Shown one piece after another: positions 15,728 through 24,155 of a DNA stretch of 64,000 nt (position 1 is its first letter; every line of letters begins with the position of its first letter). The notes beneath the pieces were generated by a model. It did no database searches, had not been told where the DNA came from, and saw nothing but the letters and a program-made list of their open reading frames with translations. The stretch lies in NCBI RefSeq assembly GCF_004764705.1, contig NZ_SHLX01000017.1, positions 1 to 64,000 of the forward strand, read 5' to 3'. The DNA is from Paenibacillus cymbidii (GTDB taxonomy: Bacteria; Bacillota; Bacilli; Paenibacillales; NBRC-103111). The position numbers and the translations under genes are program-made.

Positions 15728-17014
15728 ATGAAGCCGACTTCCGCGCCGAAGCCGGGGGATGCCCGCTATCGCCGCTATACGGCGATTGTTCTGCTGGCGA
15801 GCCTGCTGCTGAAGATCGTGCTCGTGCTGGCGCACGGTCAAGCGTACAATTATCATTCGGACGATCAAGGGTACCTGGAATCGGCGCGCATCTGGCTGGA
15901 AACCGGCCTCTTCACGTACAACGATCCGACCCGCCCGACGCTGTTCATTACGCCGGCATTGCCCGGGTTTCTCGCACTGCTGATGAAGCTGCTCGGCCCC
16001 GGTGTCATGCTGGAGCAGACGGTTCGCGTGCTGCAAGCCGTTATGGTTACGGCGGCGCTCGGCGTGCTGTACGCCATCGGCCGCAGACTGTTCGGCGAGC
16101 GCATCGCCTATTGGGCGGTGCTGCTGTGCGCCTGGTATCCGCCGCTCTGGCTGGTGTCGAATTTCATCTTCACGGAAGCGTTGTTTACGCTGGCGCTCCT
16201 GCTGCTGGTGTACGCCGCGCTTCGCGCGCAGGAGACGCCCACGCTGCGGTGGGCGCTGCTGTTCGGGCTGATCTGGGCGGCAGCGACCTACATCCGGCCG
16301 ACCATCGCGCTGTGGCCCGGCGTGTTTTTCGCGCTGCTGCTGATCTGGCGGCGCGTGCCGTGGAGCCGGCTCGTCCGAAGCGGCCTGGTCGCGGCGGTTG
16401 TGTTCGTGTTGTGTTTTGCCCCGTGGTGGGTGCGCAACTACCACGTGTCCGGCGGTCATTTTGTGCCGCTGACGCAGGCCGGCGGCAATCCGCTCCTGCT
16501 TGGCACGTATCCGTATACGGTGCCGGCGCTGTTCCTCGAGGAGCAGCGCACGTGGCACACGAGCAGCGACCTGCGGGTGAACGACGCGCAAGACACGGAG
16601 CGGGCGAAGGAACGCATTCGCTCCGGCTTTCGCGACTCGTTCTGGACGTACGCCAGCTGGTATACGGTCGGCAAGTTTGCGCTGTTCTGGGGCGACGTAT
16701 TCTACTGGATGCCGATTCCCGGCATTCCGCTTGCCGTTGCCGTGCTCTACCACTACGCGCTGCTGATCCCCGGCTTCATCGGCGCCTGGCGGCTGCGGCG
16801 CGACCGCGGCGCGCTGCTGCTGCTGTCGCTGATGGGCTACATGTCGCTGCTGCACATGATTTATCTCGCGCATTCGCGATATTCCGTACCGCTCATCCCG
16901 CTGGTCGCGCTGTTCGCCGCTGCGCAGTTCGAGCAGTGGCGGCGGAAACGCGGCGATGACGGCGCGAAAGCGAGCACATCCCCGGCTTTATCAAACCCAA
17001 GTCCCGGCTCCTGA
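15728..17014 (+). CDS. GT39/ArnT-like membrane glycosyltransferase
   Basis: A 428-residue polytopic membrane protein of the GT-C superfamily (dolichyl-phosphate-mannose mannosyltransferase/ArnT-like). After the first helix the extracellular loop has YNYHSDDQGYLESARIW, with the acidic pair that GT-C enzymes use for catalysis. About ten further hydrophobic segments follow. It starts 4 nt after the EamA-like gene. Such enzymes transfer a sugar from polyprenyl phosphate to a surface acceptor; here that could be a teichoic acid, glycolipid or protein. The acceptor is unknown. Confidence 0.8.
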   Translation: MKPTSAPKPGDARYRRYTAIVLLASLLLKIVLVLAHGQAYNYHSDDQGYLESARIWLETGLFTYNDPTRPTLFITPALPGFLALLMKLLGPGVMLEQTVRVLQAVMVTAALGVLYAIGRRLFGERIAYWAVLLCAWYPPLWLVSNFIFTEALFTLALLLLVYAALRAQETPTLRWALLFGLIWAAATYIRPTIALWPGVFFALLLIWRRVPWSRLVRSGLVAAVVFVLCFAPWWVRNYHVSGGHFVPLTQAGGNPLLLGTYPYTVPALFLEEQRTWHTSSDLRVNDAQDTERAKERIRSGFRDSFWTYASWYTVGKFALFWGDVFYWMPIPGIPLAVAVLYHYALLIPGFIGAWRLRRDRGALLLLSLMGYMSLLHMIYLAHSRYSVPLIPLVALFAAAQFEQWRRKRGDDGAKASTSPALSNPSPGS

Positions 17015-17212
17015 AAAATAGCCCATAAAAAATGGCTTATTTGCCCGATTTCACCCGCCTCGTCGGAAATAGCCAGTGAAAACAAGGCTTATTTGTTTCA
17101 TCAGGCTCCAAAATCCGGCCTTTTCGCCGAAATAGCCAGTGGTTTCACTGGGTATTATGGAGGTGCTGCCCGTTTTTGGCGAAATAAGCAATAAAGCATG
17201 GCCTATTTTGCA
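17015..17212. repeat. palindromic repeat element, copy B (four hairpins)
   Basis: A 198-bp copy in the same orientation as copies A and C. Hairpin 1 lies at 17016-17042 (AAATAGCCCAT / ATGGCTTATTT), hairpin 2 at 17066-17095, hairpin 3 at 17130-17156 (AATAGCCAGTG / CACTGGGTATT) and hairpin 4 at 17179-17211 (GAAATAAGC / GGCCTATTT). It begins directly after the stop codon of the GT39-like gene and lies between it and the convergent CE7 esterase gene. Together with the terminator at 17342-17392 it accounts for most of this 390-nt non-coding gap. No gene is supported here. Confidence 0.88.
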
Positions 17213-17341
17213 GATGCTTCATCGGAGCGGCACAAAAGCGAACTGGTTAGTTGGCGGAGGGGAGAATACCGAGCTTTGTGTAGCGTGTCTGCTTGGAGAT
17301 GGTTCGAATAGGAGTAGAGAAGCTGGGCGCTTTCTGTAAGG

Positions 17342-17392
17342 AAATGCAACCGCCCTTGTCCCCGTCGAACGGGTGCAAGGGCGGTTGCATTT
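17342..17392. terminator. bidirectional intrinsic terminator
   Basis: A perfect 17-bp stem (AAATGCAACCGCCCTTG at 17342-17358 with its complement at 17376-17392) and a 17-nt loop. It is A-rich on the left and T-rich on the right, and sits just beyond the stop codon of the minus-strand esterase gene. Confidence 0.85.
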
Positions 17393-17404
17393 GCAGGCTG
17401 CCGA

Positions 17405-18364
17405 TTATACGCCGAGCATGAATTGCATCACTTTATCCGAGTAGCCCGGCAAGTTTTCGTGGCCGAAATCGGGGAAAATTTCCAGCCGCTTCGCCGACGT
17501 AATTTTGTTGTAGGCGGCGAATTGCGTCGAAGGCGGGCAGACGGTGTCCATCAGGCCGACGCCCATCAGCACTTCCGCTTCGATGCGGTTCGCCAAGTAC
17601 TGAATGTCGATATAGCCGAGACGCGTAAAGATTTCGTCCTCGCGCGCATGCTGCGGATCGAAGTGGCGGAAAAACGCGCGCAGTTCCTCGTAGGCATCCT
17701 TCGCCAAATCCATTTCCCAGACGCGGCGATAATCGGAAAGGAACGGGAACGTCGCCGCCGCCCGTTTGATGCGGGGCTCGAGCGCCGCGCAAGCGAGCGT
17801 CAGGGCGCCGCCTTGCGAGCCGCCCATCGCTACGACGCGATCGGCGTCAACTTCCGGCAGCCCCATGGCGATGCCGGCTAACTGCGCCGTATCGAGAAAA
17901 ATATGGCGGAACAACAAATTGTCCGGCGCATCGTCCAGACCGCGAATGATATGGCCGCGATGCGTATTGCCTTTGACGCCGCCGGTATCCTCCGACTTGC
18001 CGCCTTGGCCGCGGCAGTCCATCGACAGCACCGAGAAGCCGAGCGACACGTAGTTCAGCTTGTCGTGCCAGTCGCCGGAAGACCCCGTATAGCCGTGGAA
18101 TTGCACGACGGCCGGATGCGGCTCTTGCACGTTTTTGGGGCGCAAATATTTGGCGTGAACCCGGGCTCCGCGCACACCGGTGAAATACAGGTCGAAGCAA
18201 TCGGCGTTCGGTACCTGGAACGGGCTTGGCACCAATTCCACCTGCGCGTCCGTTTCGCGCATTTCCTTCAGCGCGCGTTCCCAGAACTCGTCGAAATCGC
18301 CGGGGCGGGGATTGATCCCTTGGTACGTCTTCAGCTTCTCGAGCGGCATATCTACTGCAGGCAC
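17405..18364 (-). CDS. acetylxylan esterase / cephalosporin-C deacetylase (CE7)
   Basis: A 319-residue alpha/beta hydrolase of carbohydrate esterase family 7. The nucleophile elbow is GGSQGG (Ser at about 181), and CE7 also has the upstream RGQGG (SMDCRGQGGKSED). The triad Asp and His are in GLMDTVCPPS (about 268) and DFGHENLPGY (about 297). The size is typical (about 320). It starts with GTG behind AAAGGATGG and has its own promoter. CE7 enzymes remove acetyl groups from short xylo-oligosaccharides and cephalosporin C, usually as intracellular hexamers; no signal peptide is present. Confidence 0.92.
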   Translation of the reverse strand: MPAVDMPLEKLKTYQGINPRPGDFDEFWERALKEMRETDAQVELVPSPFQVPNADCFDLYFTGVRGARVHAKYLRPKNVQEPHPAVVQFHGYTGSSGDWHDKLNYVSLGFSVLSMDCRGQGGKSEDTGGVKGNTHRGHIIRGLDDAPDNLLFRHIFLDTAQLAGIAMGLPEVDADRVVAMGGSQGGALTLACAALEPRIKRAAATFPFLSDYRRVWEMDLAKDAYEELRAFFRHFDPQHAREDEIFTRLGYIDIQYLANRIEAEVLMGVGLMDTVCPPSTQFAAYNKITSAKRLEIFPDFGHENLPGYSDKVMQFMLGV

Positions 18365-18412
18365 TATGATTCCATCCTTTCGTGGGCAGCAAAATGGGTG
18401 TAGTCAAGTACC

Positions 18413-18442
18413 ATCATATCCCCGTATCGCAACGATTGTAAA
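18413..18442 (-). promoter_or_regulatory. sigma-A-like promoter of the CE7 esterase
   Basis: On the minus strand, TTTACA (18442-18437), an 18-nt spacer and TATGAT (18418-18413), about 50 nt before the GTG start at 18364. Confidence 0.6.
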
Positions 18443-18572
18443 GCCATTTTCGGGAAGCGGCCGCTTCGTCCGATCGCCGTTCCGGTGCGGCTCTTTTCCG
18501 GCTATGCCTGCCGGGTTGGCATGCTTTATAATGGAGGGATGCGCCTGAGGGCCGGGAAGGAAGGGATGCCGG

Positions 18573-19523
18573 GTGACCGGATGGATTCGCCGTTCGATAT
18601 TGCCGCTGCTGCTCCTGATAGGGGCGGCGCTTGTTTACGCGATTACGCTGGTGGAGCATTGGGGCTGGGGCTGGCTAGTCGTGCTTGCCGCGGCGCTGCT
18701 CGGCAATCGCAAGGATGCCGGGAGCGGGTCGTGGCTGCGCTTCCTGCCGGGCGGGCTGCTGACGCTGGCCGCGTTCTACTTGATCTACCGCTATGCGGGG
18801 CCGCTCTGGGAGCGAGTGGCGGCAGCGGAAACGAAGCATGTGCGCCATTTGTTCCAATGGGACGAAGCGTTTGATGCCATCCCGCTCAACGATGCGGCGT
18901 TTCTCCGCGTATGGCAGCCGAAGTGGTTGACGCGCTATTTTCAGGCTGTCTATAACGCGGGGTTTACGCTGTCGTATTGGATGTGCGTGTTTCGCGCGTT
19001 CTTCACGAAAGATGTAACGAAACTGGGTCGTTACTCGCTGGCCGGTTATTTGCTCCAGGTGCCGCTGGTACTGCCGTTCTACCAAACGATTCTCGTGCGG
19101 GAAGTATGGTTCGTACAGGGGACGCCGGACTTGCTGGAACGGGGGCTAAGCCCGGCGGCGGAGGCGTCGACGGTGCTGAACTGTTTCCCGAGCATGCATA
19201 CTTCGATCGCGTTCGCCGCGCTGCTGCTGTCGATGCGGGAGGGGAGCCGGCTGTACCGCTGGGTGACCGGCATCTTCTGCGTATCGATTATCCTCGCGAC
19301 GATGTATTTGAAGGTGCACTGGGTAATCGACGTGTTGGCCGGCATGTTGTTCGCCTACGGCTGCGTGAAGCTGGCCGATTGGCTTGTCGGCTCGAAGGTG
19401 TACAACGCGTTCGCGCGGCGGTTCGACAGGCTCGGGGAACGGTTGGAGTCGTTTGCCGCAGGCGGCCGGTCACGGGCGGAACAATCCGGCGACCGCGAGA
19501 AGCCGCGCGGCGTGTCGATGTAA
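18573..19523 (+). CDS. PAP2-superfamily membrane phosphatase-like protein
   Basis: A 316-residue membrane protein with about six hydrophobic segments. The C-terminal half carries a PAP2_3-type signature: VLNCFPSMHTSIAF (about 205-218, first catalytic His) and LKVHWVIDVLAGMLFAYG (about 248-265, His-Asp pair). Inositol-phosphotransferase-like PAP2 proteins act on lipid phosphates at the outer membrane face. The last 35 residues are charged and probably cytoplasmic. A GTG start at 18573 follows GGAAGGGATG, and a TATAAT is at 18528-18533. It is convergent with the phosphoesterase gene, only 18 nt away. Confidence 0.82.
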   Translation: MTGWIRRSILPLLLLIGAALVYAITLVEHWGWGWLVVLAAALLGNRKDAGSGSWLRFLPGGLLTLAAFYLIYRYAGPLWERVAAAETKHVRHLFQWDEAFDAIPLNDAAFLRVWQPKWLTRYFQAVYNAGFTLSYWMCVFRAFFTKDVTKLGRYSLAGYLLQVPLVLPFYQTILVREVWFVQGTPDLLERGLSPAAEASTVLNCFPSMHTSIAFAALLLSMREGSRLYRWVTGIFCVSIILATMYLKVHWVIDVLAGMLFAYGCVKLADWLVGSKVYNAFARRFDRLGERLESFAAGGRSRAEQSGDREKPRGVSM

Positions 19524-19541
19524 GCGGGGTTAAATGGTCGG

Positions 19542-20663
19542 TCAAGCTTTCAGCGGCACCGTCCAGTTCGAGCCTTCGATCCACTCGCGGGTCGTGAACT
19601 CGCGGCCGCGTACGACGATCTGCCGTTCATACACTTGAATGAACATGCCTTGCGCGAATTGCCGCGAAGCGCCTTGGCTGGCCGAACCGTCCGGATTCGG
19701 CAGCGAGCCTGCGCCGCGCGTCCGGCCTACCGAGGCGTTGTTGAACCAATGGAAATTTTCGTGCATGACGTAATGGTTCTCGCCGATGAAATTGCGGTGC
19801 GTATGGCCGGAGAAAACGAACACATTCGGATACGGCCGCACGATGTCGCGGAACGCGTTGGCGCGGATGAGCTGGTGCGTGCGCCCGTCCGAACCGACGG
19901 CCGGCAGCGGCTGGTGAATGAACACAAGCGCCGGGGAGCCGTCTTTATGCGGGGCAATGGTTTTTTTGAACCATTCGAGCTGCTCGTCGGTGTACCAGGC
20001 GCCTTCGCCGACGTCGGCACGCTCCTGGACGTACGACTCCTGGGAGAGCATCATCAGATGAACGCCGTTGATCGTGACGTCCGCGTACGCTTTATCCTTG
20101 TAACCGATAAATTTGTTGAATCGCGCGCGCGCCATCGCATCCGTTTTGCCGTTCGGCATCGTATCGGTCGAGAACGCGCCGTCCTTGTTGATCCAGATGT
20201 CGTAAAAATCGTGGTTGCCCATATTGCCGTACATCGGCGGCAGCTTGTAGCCGTTCAACGTTTTCCGCAGCAGGCTGTATTCGTTGTCCGTGCCAAAATC
20301 GGTCAGATCGCCGCCCAGCACGATCGCTTCGATCTTCGGATCGAACTCGCTGACGTCGGCCAGCGCCAGCTTCAGCTTCTCTACCGTGCTCGGTTCATAT
20401 AAGGAAACGTGCAGATCGCTCAGCAGAAAAAAGCTCAGCAGCAAATTGCCGCTGCCTTGCGGCGTCGGACTTGGCGCCTTGGACGGCGTAGGGCTGGGCG
20501 TTGCCGGCGTCGGCGAGGGCGAAGGCGTAGCGGAAGCGCTTGCGGTTGGCGCGGGACCTTGCGCTCCCCGGTCCGGCTGGCCGAAGCGCAGAAACGACCA
20601 TGTTCCCGCGGTCGCCACCGCCATCATCGAAAGCAGCCATTTTAAAAATGAACGTCTATCCAT
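19542..20663 (-). CDS. Tat-exported calcineurin-like metallophosphoesterase
   Basis: A 373-residue protein starting MDRRSFLKWLLS, a textbook twin-arginine export motif followed by a hydrophobic stretch. A Pro/Ser/Thr-rich linker (about 35-72) leads into the phosphoesterase domain, with metal-binding motifs LLSDLHVS (about 80), VLGGDLTD (about 112), GNMGNHDF (about 143), FIHQPLP (about 245) and FSGHTHRNF (about 285). It is probably membrane-anchored and acts outside the cell. The start at 20663 is chosen for GGGGAG 5 nt upstream; the minus-strand TATAAT at 20699-20694 supports it. Confidence 0.88.
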   Translation of the reverse strand: MDRRSFLKWLLSMMAVATAGTWSFLRFGQPDRGAQGPAPTASASATPSPSPTPATPSPTPSKAPSPTPQGSGNLLLSFFLLSDLHVSLYEPSTVEKLKLALADVSEFDPKIEAIVLGGDLTDFGTDNEYSLLRKTLNGYKLPPMYGNMGNHDFYDIWINKDGAFSTDTMPNGKTDAMARARFNKFIGYKDKAYADVTINGVHLMMLSQESYVQERADVGEGAWYTDEQLEWFKKTIAPHKDGSPALVFIHQPLPAVGSDGRTHQLIRANAFRDIVRPYPNVFVFSGHTHRNFIGENHYVMHENFHWFNNASVGRTRGAGSLPNPDGSASQGASRQFAQGMFIQVYERQIVVRGREFTTREWIEGSNWTVPLKA

Positions 20664-20839
20664 CGCGACTCCCCGTTTCAAGGTGATGCCTCTATTATAC
20701 AGGAAAAACGAAGCCGCGATAAAACCGGCTTGCGGCTTGCGCATCCTATTTTGTTCTTCACGCCATTTGCGCAAAAGCAATCACGACAAGAGTAACGTCA
20801 ACCGGAGAGAAACGGTTCGCGCTGCGGGCGCCAACGCCG

Positions 20840-23800
20840 CTACTCCGTCGCCGGGGCCTGTGCCGGAATGCCGGGCTGCGCTTTCTGCCGGCGTCCGAAC
20901 GCCAGGCTGTACAGCACCGGCACGATAATCAGCGTCAGGAATGTCGACGTCGCCAGGCCGCCGATGACGACAACCGCCAGCGCACGCGAGACGAGGCCGG
21001 CTTCCGTTGACACCGCCAGCGGAATGAGCGCGCCGATCGTGGCGACGGCGGTCATCAGAATCGGGCGCACCCGCGTTGCGCCGGCTTCCATCAGCGCGTC
21101 ATGCGTATCGAGCCCGCGGCTGCGGTTCGTGCGGACGCGCTCGAGCAGCACGATCGCGTTGGTGACGACGATGCCGTTCAGCATCAGCACGCCGATCATC
21201 GCCGGCATCCCGATCGGCTCGCGCACGGCGAGCAGGCCGAGCAGCGCGCCAACCAGCGAGAACGGGATGGCTACGAGAATAATCAGCGGCGTCTTCCAGT
21301 CGGCGAAGGCGATCAGCATGACCAGATAAACGAGGAACACGCTGATGAGAAGCGCTATCCCCATATTGACGAATCCTTCGTTCATTTCTTTGGCCGAACC
21401 TTGCGTCGTCCAGGTGACGCCGCTCGGCAGTGTCAGCTTGCGCAGCGCGCTCACTGCGGCGGCATTCACTTTGCCCGTATTCGTATCGGTAATCGTACCG
21501 GTGACTTCCAAATATTCGTTGCCGTTCAGCCGCGAGATGCCGAGCATGCTCTTCACTTCGCTCACCGTGCCCAGGTCGCCGAGCGTATACGTGCGCCCGA
21601 GCGGACCGTTCACGCGCTGCTGCTTCAACGCGTCAAGGTTCGCCGGAAGCTCGCCCTTCAGCGACAGGACGATGTCGGCGGGTTGGTTGTCGACCCGCAA
21701 ACGGGCGACCGTGGAGCCGCTCAGCAAGTCGCGCAGGCCGGAAGCGACCGCCGCCGCGTTCAAGCCGGCTTCCGCCAGCTTGCGGTTATCGAAGCGGATC
21801 GCGACTTCCGGCTTCTCGCCTTCCGCCGAGCTGCGCACGTTGGCGAGTCCGGGGAGGGGCTTCAGCGCTTCGACCATTTGCGTGGCCGCCGTGCGGATGT
21901 CTGCCGCATTGGGTCCGTTAACGATAATGTCGACGCGGCTGCTGCCGATGACGCCGCCCACACCGGCGACCGTAATGTCGGCATCCGGGATGGTCGATAC
22001 GGCCGTCTGTATGCGTTTCGCGACCGCGTAAGGGTCTTTCTCCGCATTGTCCACGGTAAAAGCGATCCCGGCCCGTTCCGAACCGACGGAAGATTGGACG
22101 AGCGTGACGGCCCGTTCCTTGGCGATGGCGGCCTCGATCGAGCGGGCGACCGTCTCCGTCTTGTCGAGCGAGGTGCCGATCGGCATCTTCACGCCAATGT
22201 TGTACCGCTGCACCTTCTCGGACGGCAGAAAATTAAAGCCGAGCCGCGGGGCGATCAGCACGACGCTGAGGGCCAGCAAGGCTGCGGCGGCAAGCAGCGT
22301 CGTCCAGCGCCGGGCGAGCGCCCGGCCGAGCATGCGCCGGTAAACGCGCTGCAGCGCGTTCTCGCGCGATTCGCGATGGCGAAGCCGCAGGAGCGACAGC
22401 CGCGACAGCAGCGGCACGACCGAAACGGCAACAAGCAAGGAGAACAGCAGCGAGATGACGATCGTCCAGGCCAGCGGCACAAAAAACTTGCCGACGATGC
22501 CCGGCACGAAAGCGAGCGGCAGGAAGACGGCGACGGTCGTGATCGTCGACGAGGTGATCGCCGCCGACACTTCGCGCGTCGCTTCTTCGACCAGCGCATC
22601 GTTGCGCTCGCGGGCGTACCGGATGCGGCGAAAAATATTTTCAATCACAACGATCGAGTCGTCCACAACCCGCCCGATCGCTACCGCGATGCCGGAAAGC
22701 GTCATCATATTCAGCGTATAGCCGAGTTGGCCGATGACGATAAGCGAGGCGAACATCGACAGCGGGATGGAAATGACCGCGATGACGGTGGCGCGCAGGT
22801 TGCGCAGAAACAGCAGCGTGACCGCAACGGCCATAAGCGCCCCGAGCGTCACTTCGCGGAGCATGCTGTTCACCGACTGCTTGATCGGCACGGAACGATC
22901 GAGCAGCACGGTCGTTTTCATCCCGTCCGGCAGCTTCGCATGCGCCACGATCGCCTTGATGTCGGACGCGATGCGCACGGCGTCCTCGCCGCCGCGCGGG
23001 GAAACCGACAAAATAACGGCCGGCTCGCCGTTGATGCGCGAATACGACGTTTGCCGGGCTTCGTACGTCACATCGGCGACATCGCCGATCGTTGCGGTAC
23101 GGGCGGCCGCTCCGGCTCCGGCGGAGGAGGAACCGGAACCGGGAACCGTCAGGCGAATGTTCTTGATGTCGTCAACCGATTGCAGCGATTGGTCGATGCG
23201 GATCGGCAACGTGCGGTCGGCTGATTTCCAATCGCCAACCGTCAGCGCCGCGTTGCTTCCGGCGAGTGCCGCCTTCAGCTGATCGAGCGCGACGCCGGCC
23301 GCGAGCAGCGCGTCGGGCCGCGCCTGCACGTATACCTTCTTGTCGAACACGCCGCCGACATCGACTTGCTCGACGCCCCGGACGGAGCGGAAGGCGGGCA
23401 GCAGCGTTTGCTGCGCCAACTGCCGGGCCGCCTCCGACGAACCGCCGCTCAGCGCGACGACATACACGTCGGCGTCGAGCTTCTCCTTGTAGAAAGACGG
23501 TTCGCGCGCGCCGTCCGGCATCCGGACGCGGGCAATGGCGTCGCGCGTCAGCCGTTCCGCCTCCGCCATGTCCTGCGTCATGCCGAATTGCAGCGTGGCG
23601 CTAAGCGCATTGGGCGCTGCGGTTATGTATACATTGACGACGCCGTCCAGATTGCCGAGCGCCTGCTCCAGCGGCAGGCCGATATCGGCGGAAACTTGCT
23701 GCGGCGACGAGTTGGGGTAAGCTATACTGACATGCAAATAGGGGATGTCCACATCCGGGTATTGCTCCATCTTCATGCCGGATGCGGAGTAAATGCCGCC

Positions 23801-23872
23801 CCCCACAAGCAGCGCCATCATCAGAAAAATGGCCACAGTATGCTTCATACTGAAGCGAATAACGGGTTTCAT
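20840..23872 (-). CDS. RND-family efflux transporter permease (SwrC/AcrB-like)
   Basis: A 1010-residue inner-membrane pump of the hydrophobe/amphiphile efflux family. It starts MKPVIRFSMKHTVAIFLMMALLVGGG (TM1). The proton-relay helix reads AIGRVVDDSIVVIENIFRR, with the paired aspartates of TM4. The second half repeats the pattern, ending in FLTLIIVPVLYSLAFGRR. Size and the YPNSSPQQV opening of the porter domain resemble Bacillus SwrC. The start has GGGAGGGAAC. No membrane-fusion protein or outer-membrane partner is encoded beside it, which is usual for Gram-positive members. The substrate is unknown (lipopeptides or drugs in relatives). Confidence 0.93.
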   Translation of the reverse strand: MKPVIRFSMKHTVAIFLMMALLVGGGIYSASGMKMEQYPDVDIPYLHVSIAYPNSSPQQVSADIGLPLEQALGNLDGVVNVYITAAPNALSATLQFGMTQDMAEAERLTRDAIARVRMPDGAREPSFYKEKLDADVYVVALSGGSSEAARQLAQQTLLPAFRSVRGVEQVDVGGVFDKKVYVQARPDALLAAGVALDQLKAALAGSNAALTVGDWKSADRTLPIRIDQSLQSVDDIKNIRLTVPGSGSSSAGAGAAARTATIGDVADVTYEARQTSYSRINGEPAVILSVSPRGGEDAVRIASDIKAIVAHAKLPDGMKTTVLLDRSVPIKQSVNSMLREVTLGALMAVAVTLLFLRNLRATVIAVISIPLSMFASLIVIGQLGYTLNMMTLSGIAVAIGRVVDDSIVVIENIFRRIRYARERNDALVEEATREVSAAITSSTITTVAVFLPLAFVPGIVGKFFVPLAWTIVISLLFSLLVAVSVVPLLSRLSLLRLRHRESRENALQRVYRRMLGRALARRWTTLLAAAALLALSVVLIAPRLGFNFLPSEKVQRYNIGVKMPIGTSLDKTETVARSIEAAIAKERAVTLVQSSVGSERAGIAFTVDNAEKDPYAVAKRIQTAVSTIPDADITVAGVGGVIGSSRVDIIVNGPNAADIRTAATQMVEALKPLPGLANVRSSAEGEKPEVAIRFDNRKLAEAGLNAAAVASGLRDLLSGSTVARLRVDNQPADIVLSLKGELPANLDALKQQRVNGPLGRTYTLGDLGTVSEVKSMLGISRLNGNEYLEVTGTITDTNTGKVNAAAVSALRKLTLPSGVTWTTQGSAKEMNEGFVNMGIALLISVFLVYLVMLIAFADWKTPLIILVAIPFSLVGALLGLLAVREPIGMPAMIGVLMLNGIVVTNAIVLLERVRTNRSRGLDTHDALMEAGATRVRPILMTAVATIGALIPLAVSTEAGLVSRALAVVVIGGLATSTFLTLIIVPVLYSLAFGRRQKAQPGIPAQAPATE

Positions 23873-24042
23873 GCTCGATTGTTCCCTCCCGGCGGAATGG
23901 CCGCCTGCCGACTTGTCGCTTCATTGTACCATGCGGTTCCGAACGTGTGGGAGGGGCTGGAGAATGAAGGCGCGTTTCGCCCGGAGAACGATAGTTCGAC
24001 CCGACTCGGGGGAGGACGGCTTCATTTTCCGAACGTTTGATA

Positions 24043-24091
24043 TTGCCGTGGGGGCTAATGTAAGCTAAAATATCGTGTATACGACACGATA
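24043..24091 (+). promoter_or_regulatory. promoter and possible operator of the EAL-domain gene
   Basis: TTGCCG (24043-24048), a 17-nt spacer and TAAAAT (24066-24071). This overlaps an inverted repeat TATCGTGT (24071-24078) / ACACGATA (24084-24091) with a 5-nt centre, well placed for a repressor. Confidence 0.6.
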
Positions 24092-24155
24092 CGACATCAT
24101 GCGTAAGGAAACATAACTTGGACGGATGCGATTCCGCGAGGCAGGTGAGCGGCTC

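Noticed and set aside
17139-17339. A 66-codon frame starting inside repeat copy B
   Set aside because: It runs through the hairpin element, has no homology-like features and no ribosome site at its start.
21101-23224. A 707-codon plus-strand frame inside the RND pump gene
   Set aside because: Arg/His/Asp-rich antisense translation without motifs; the minus strand encodes the pump.
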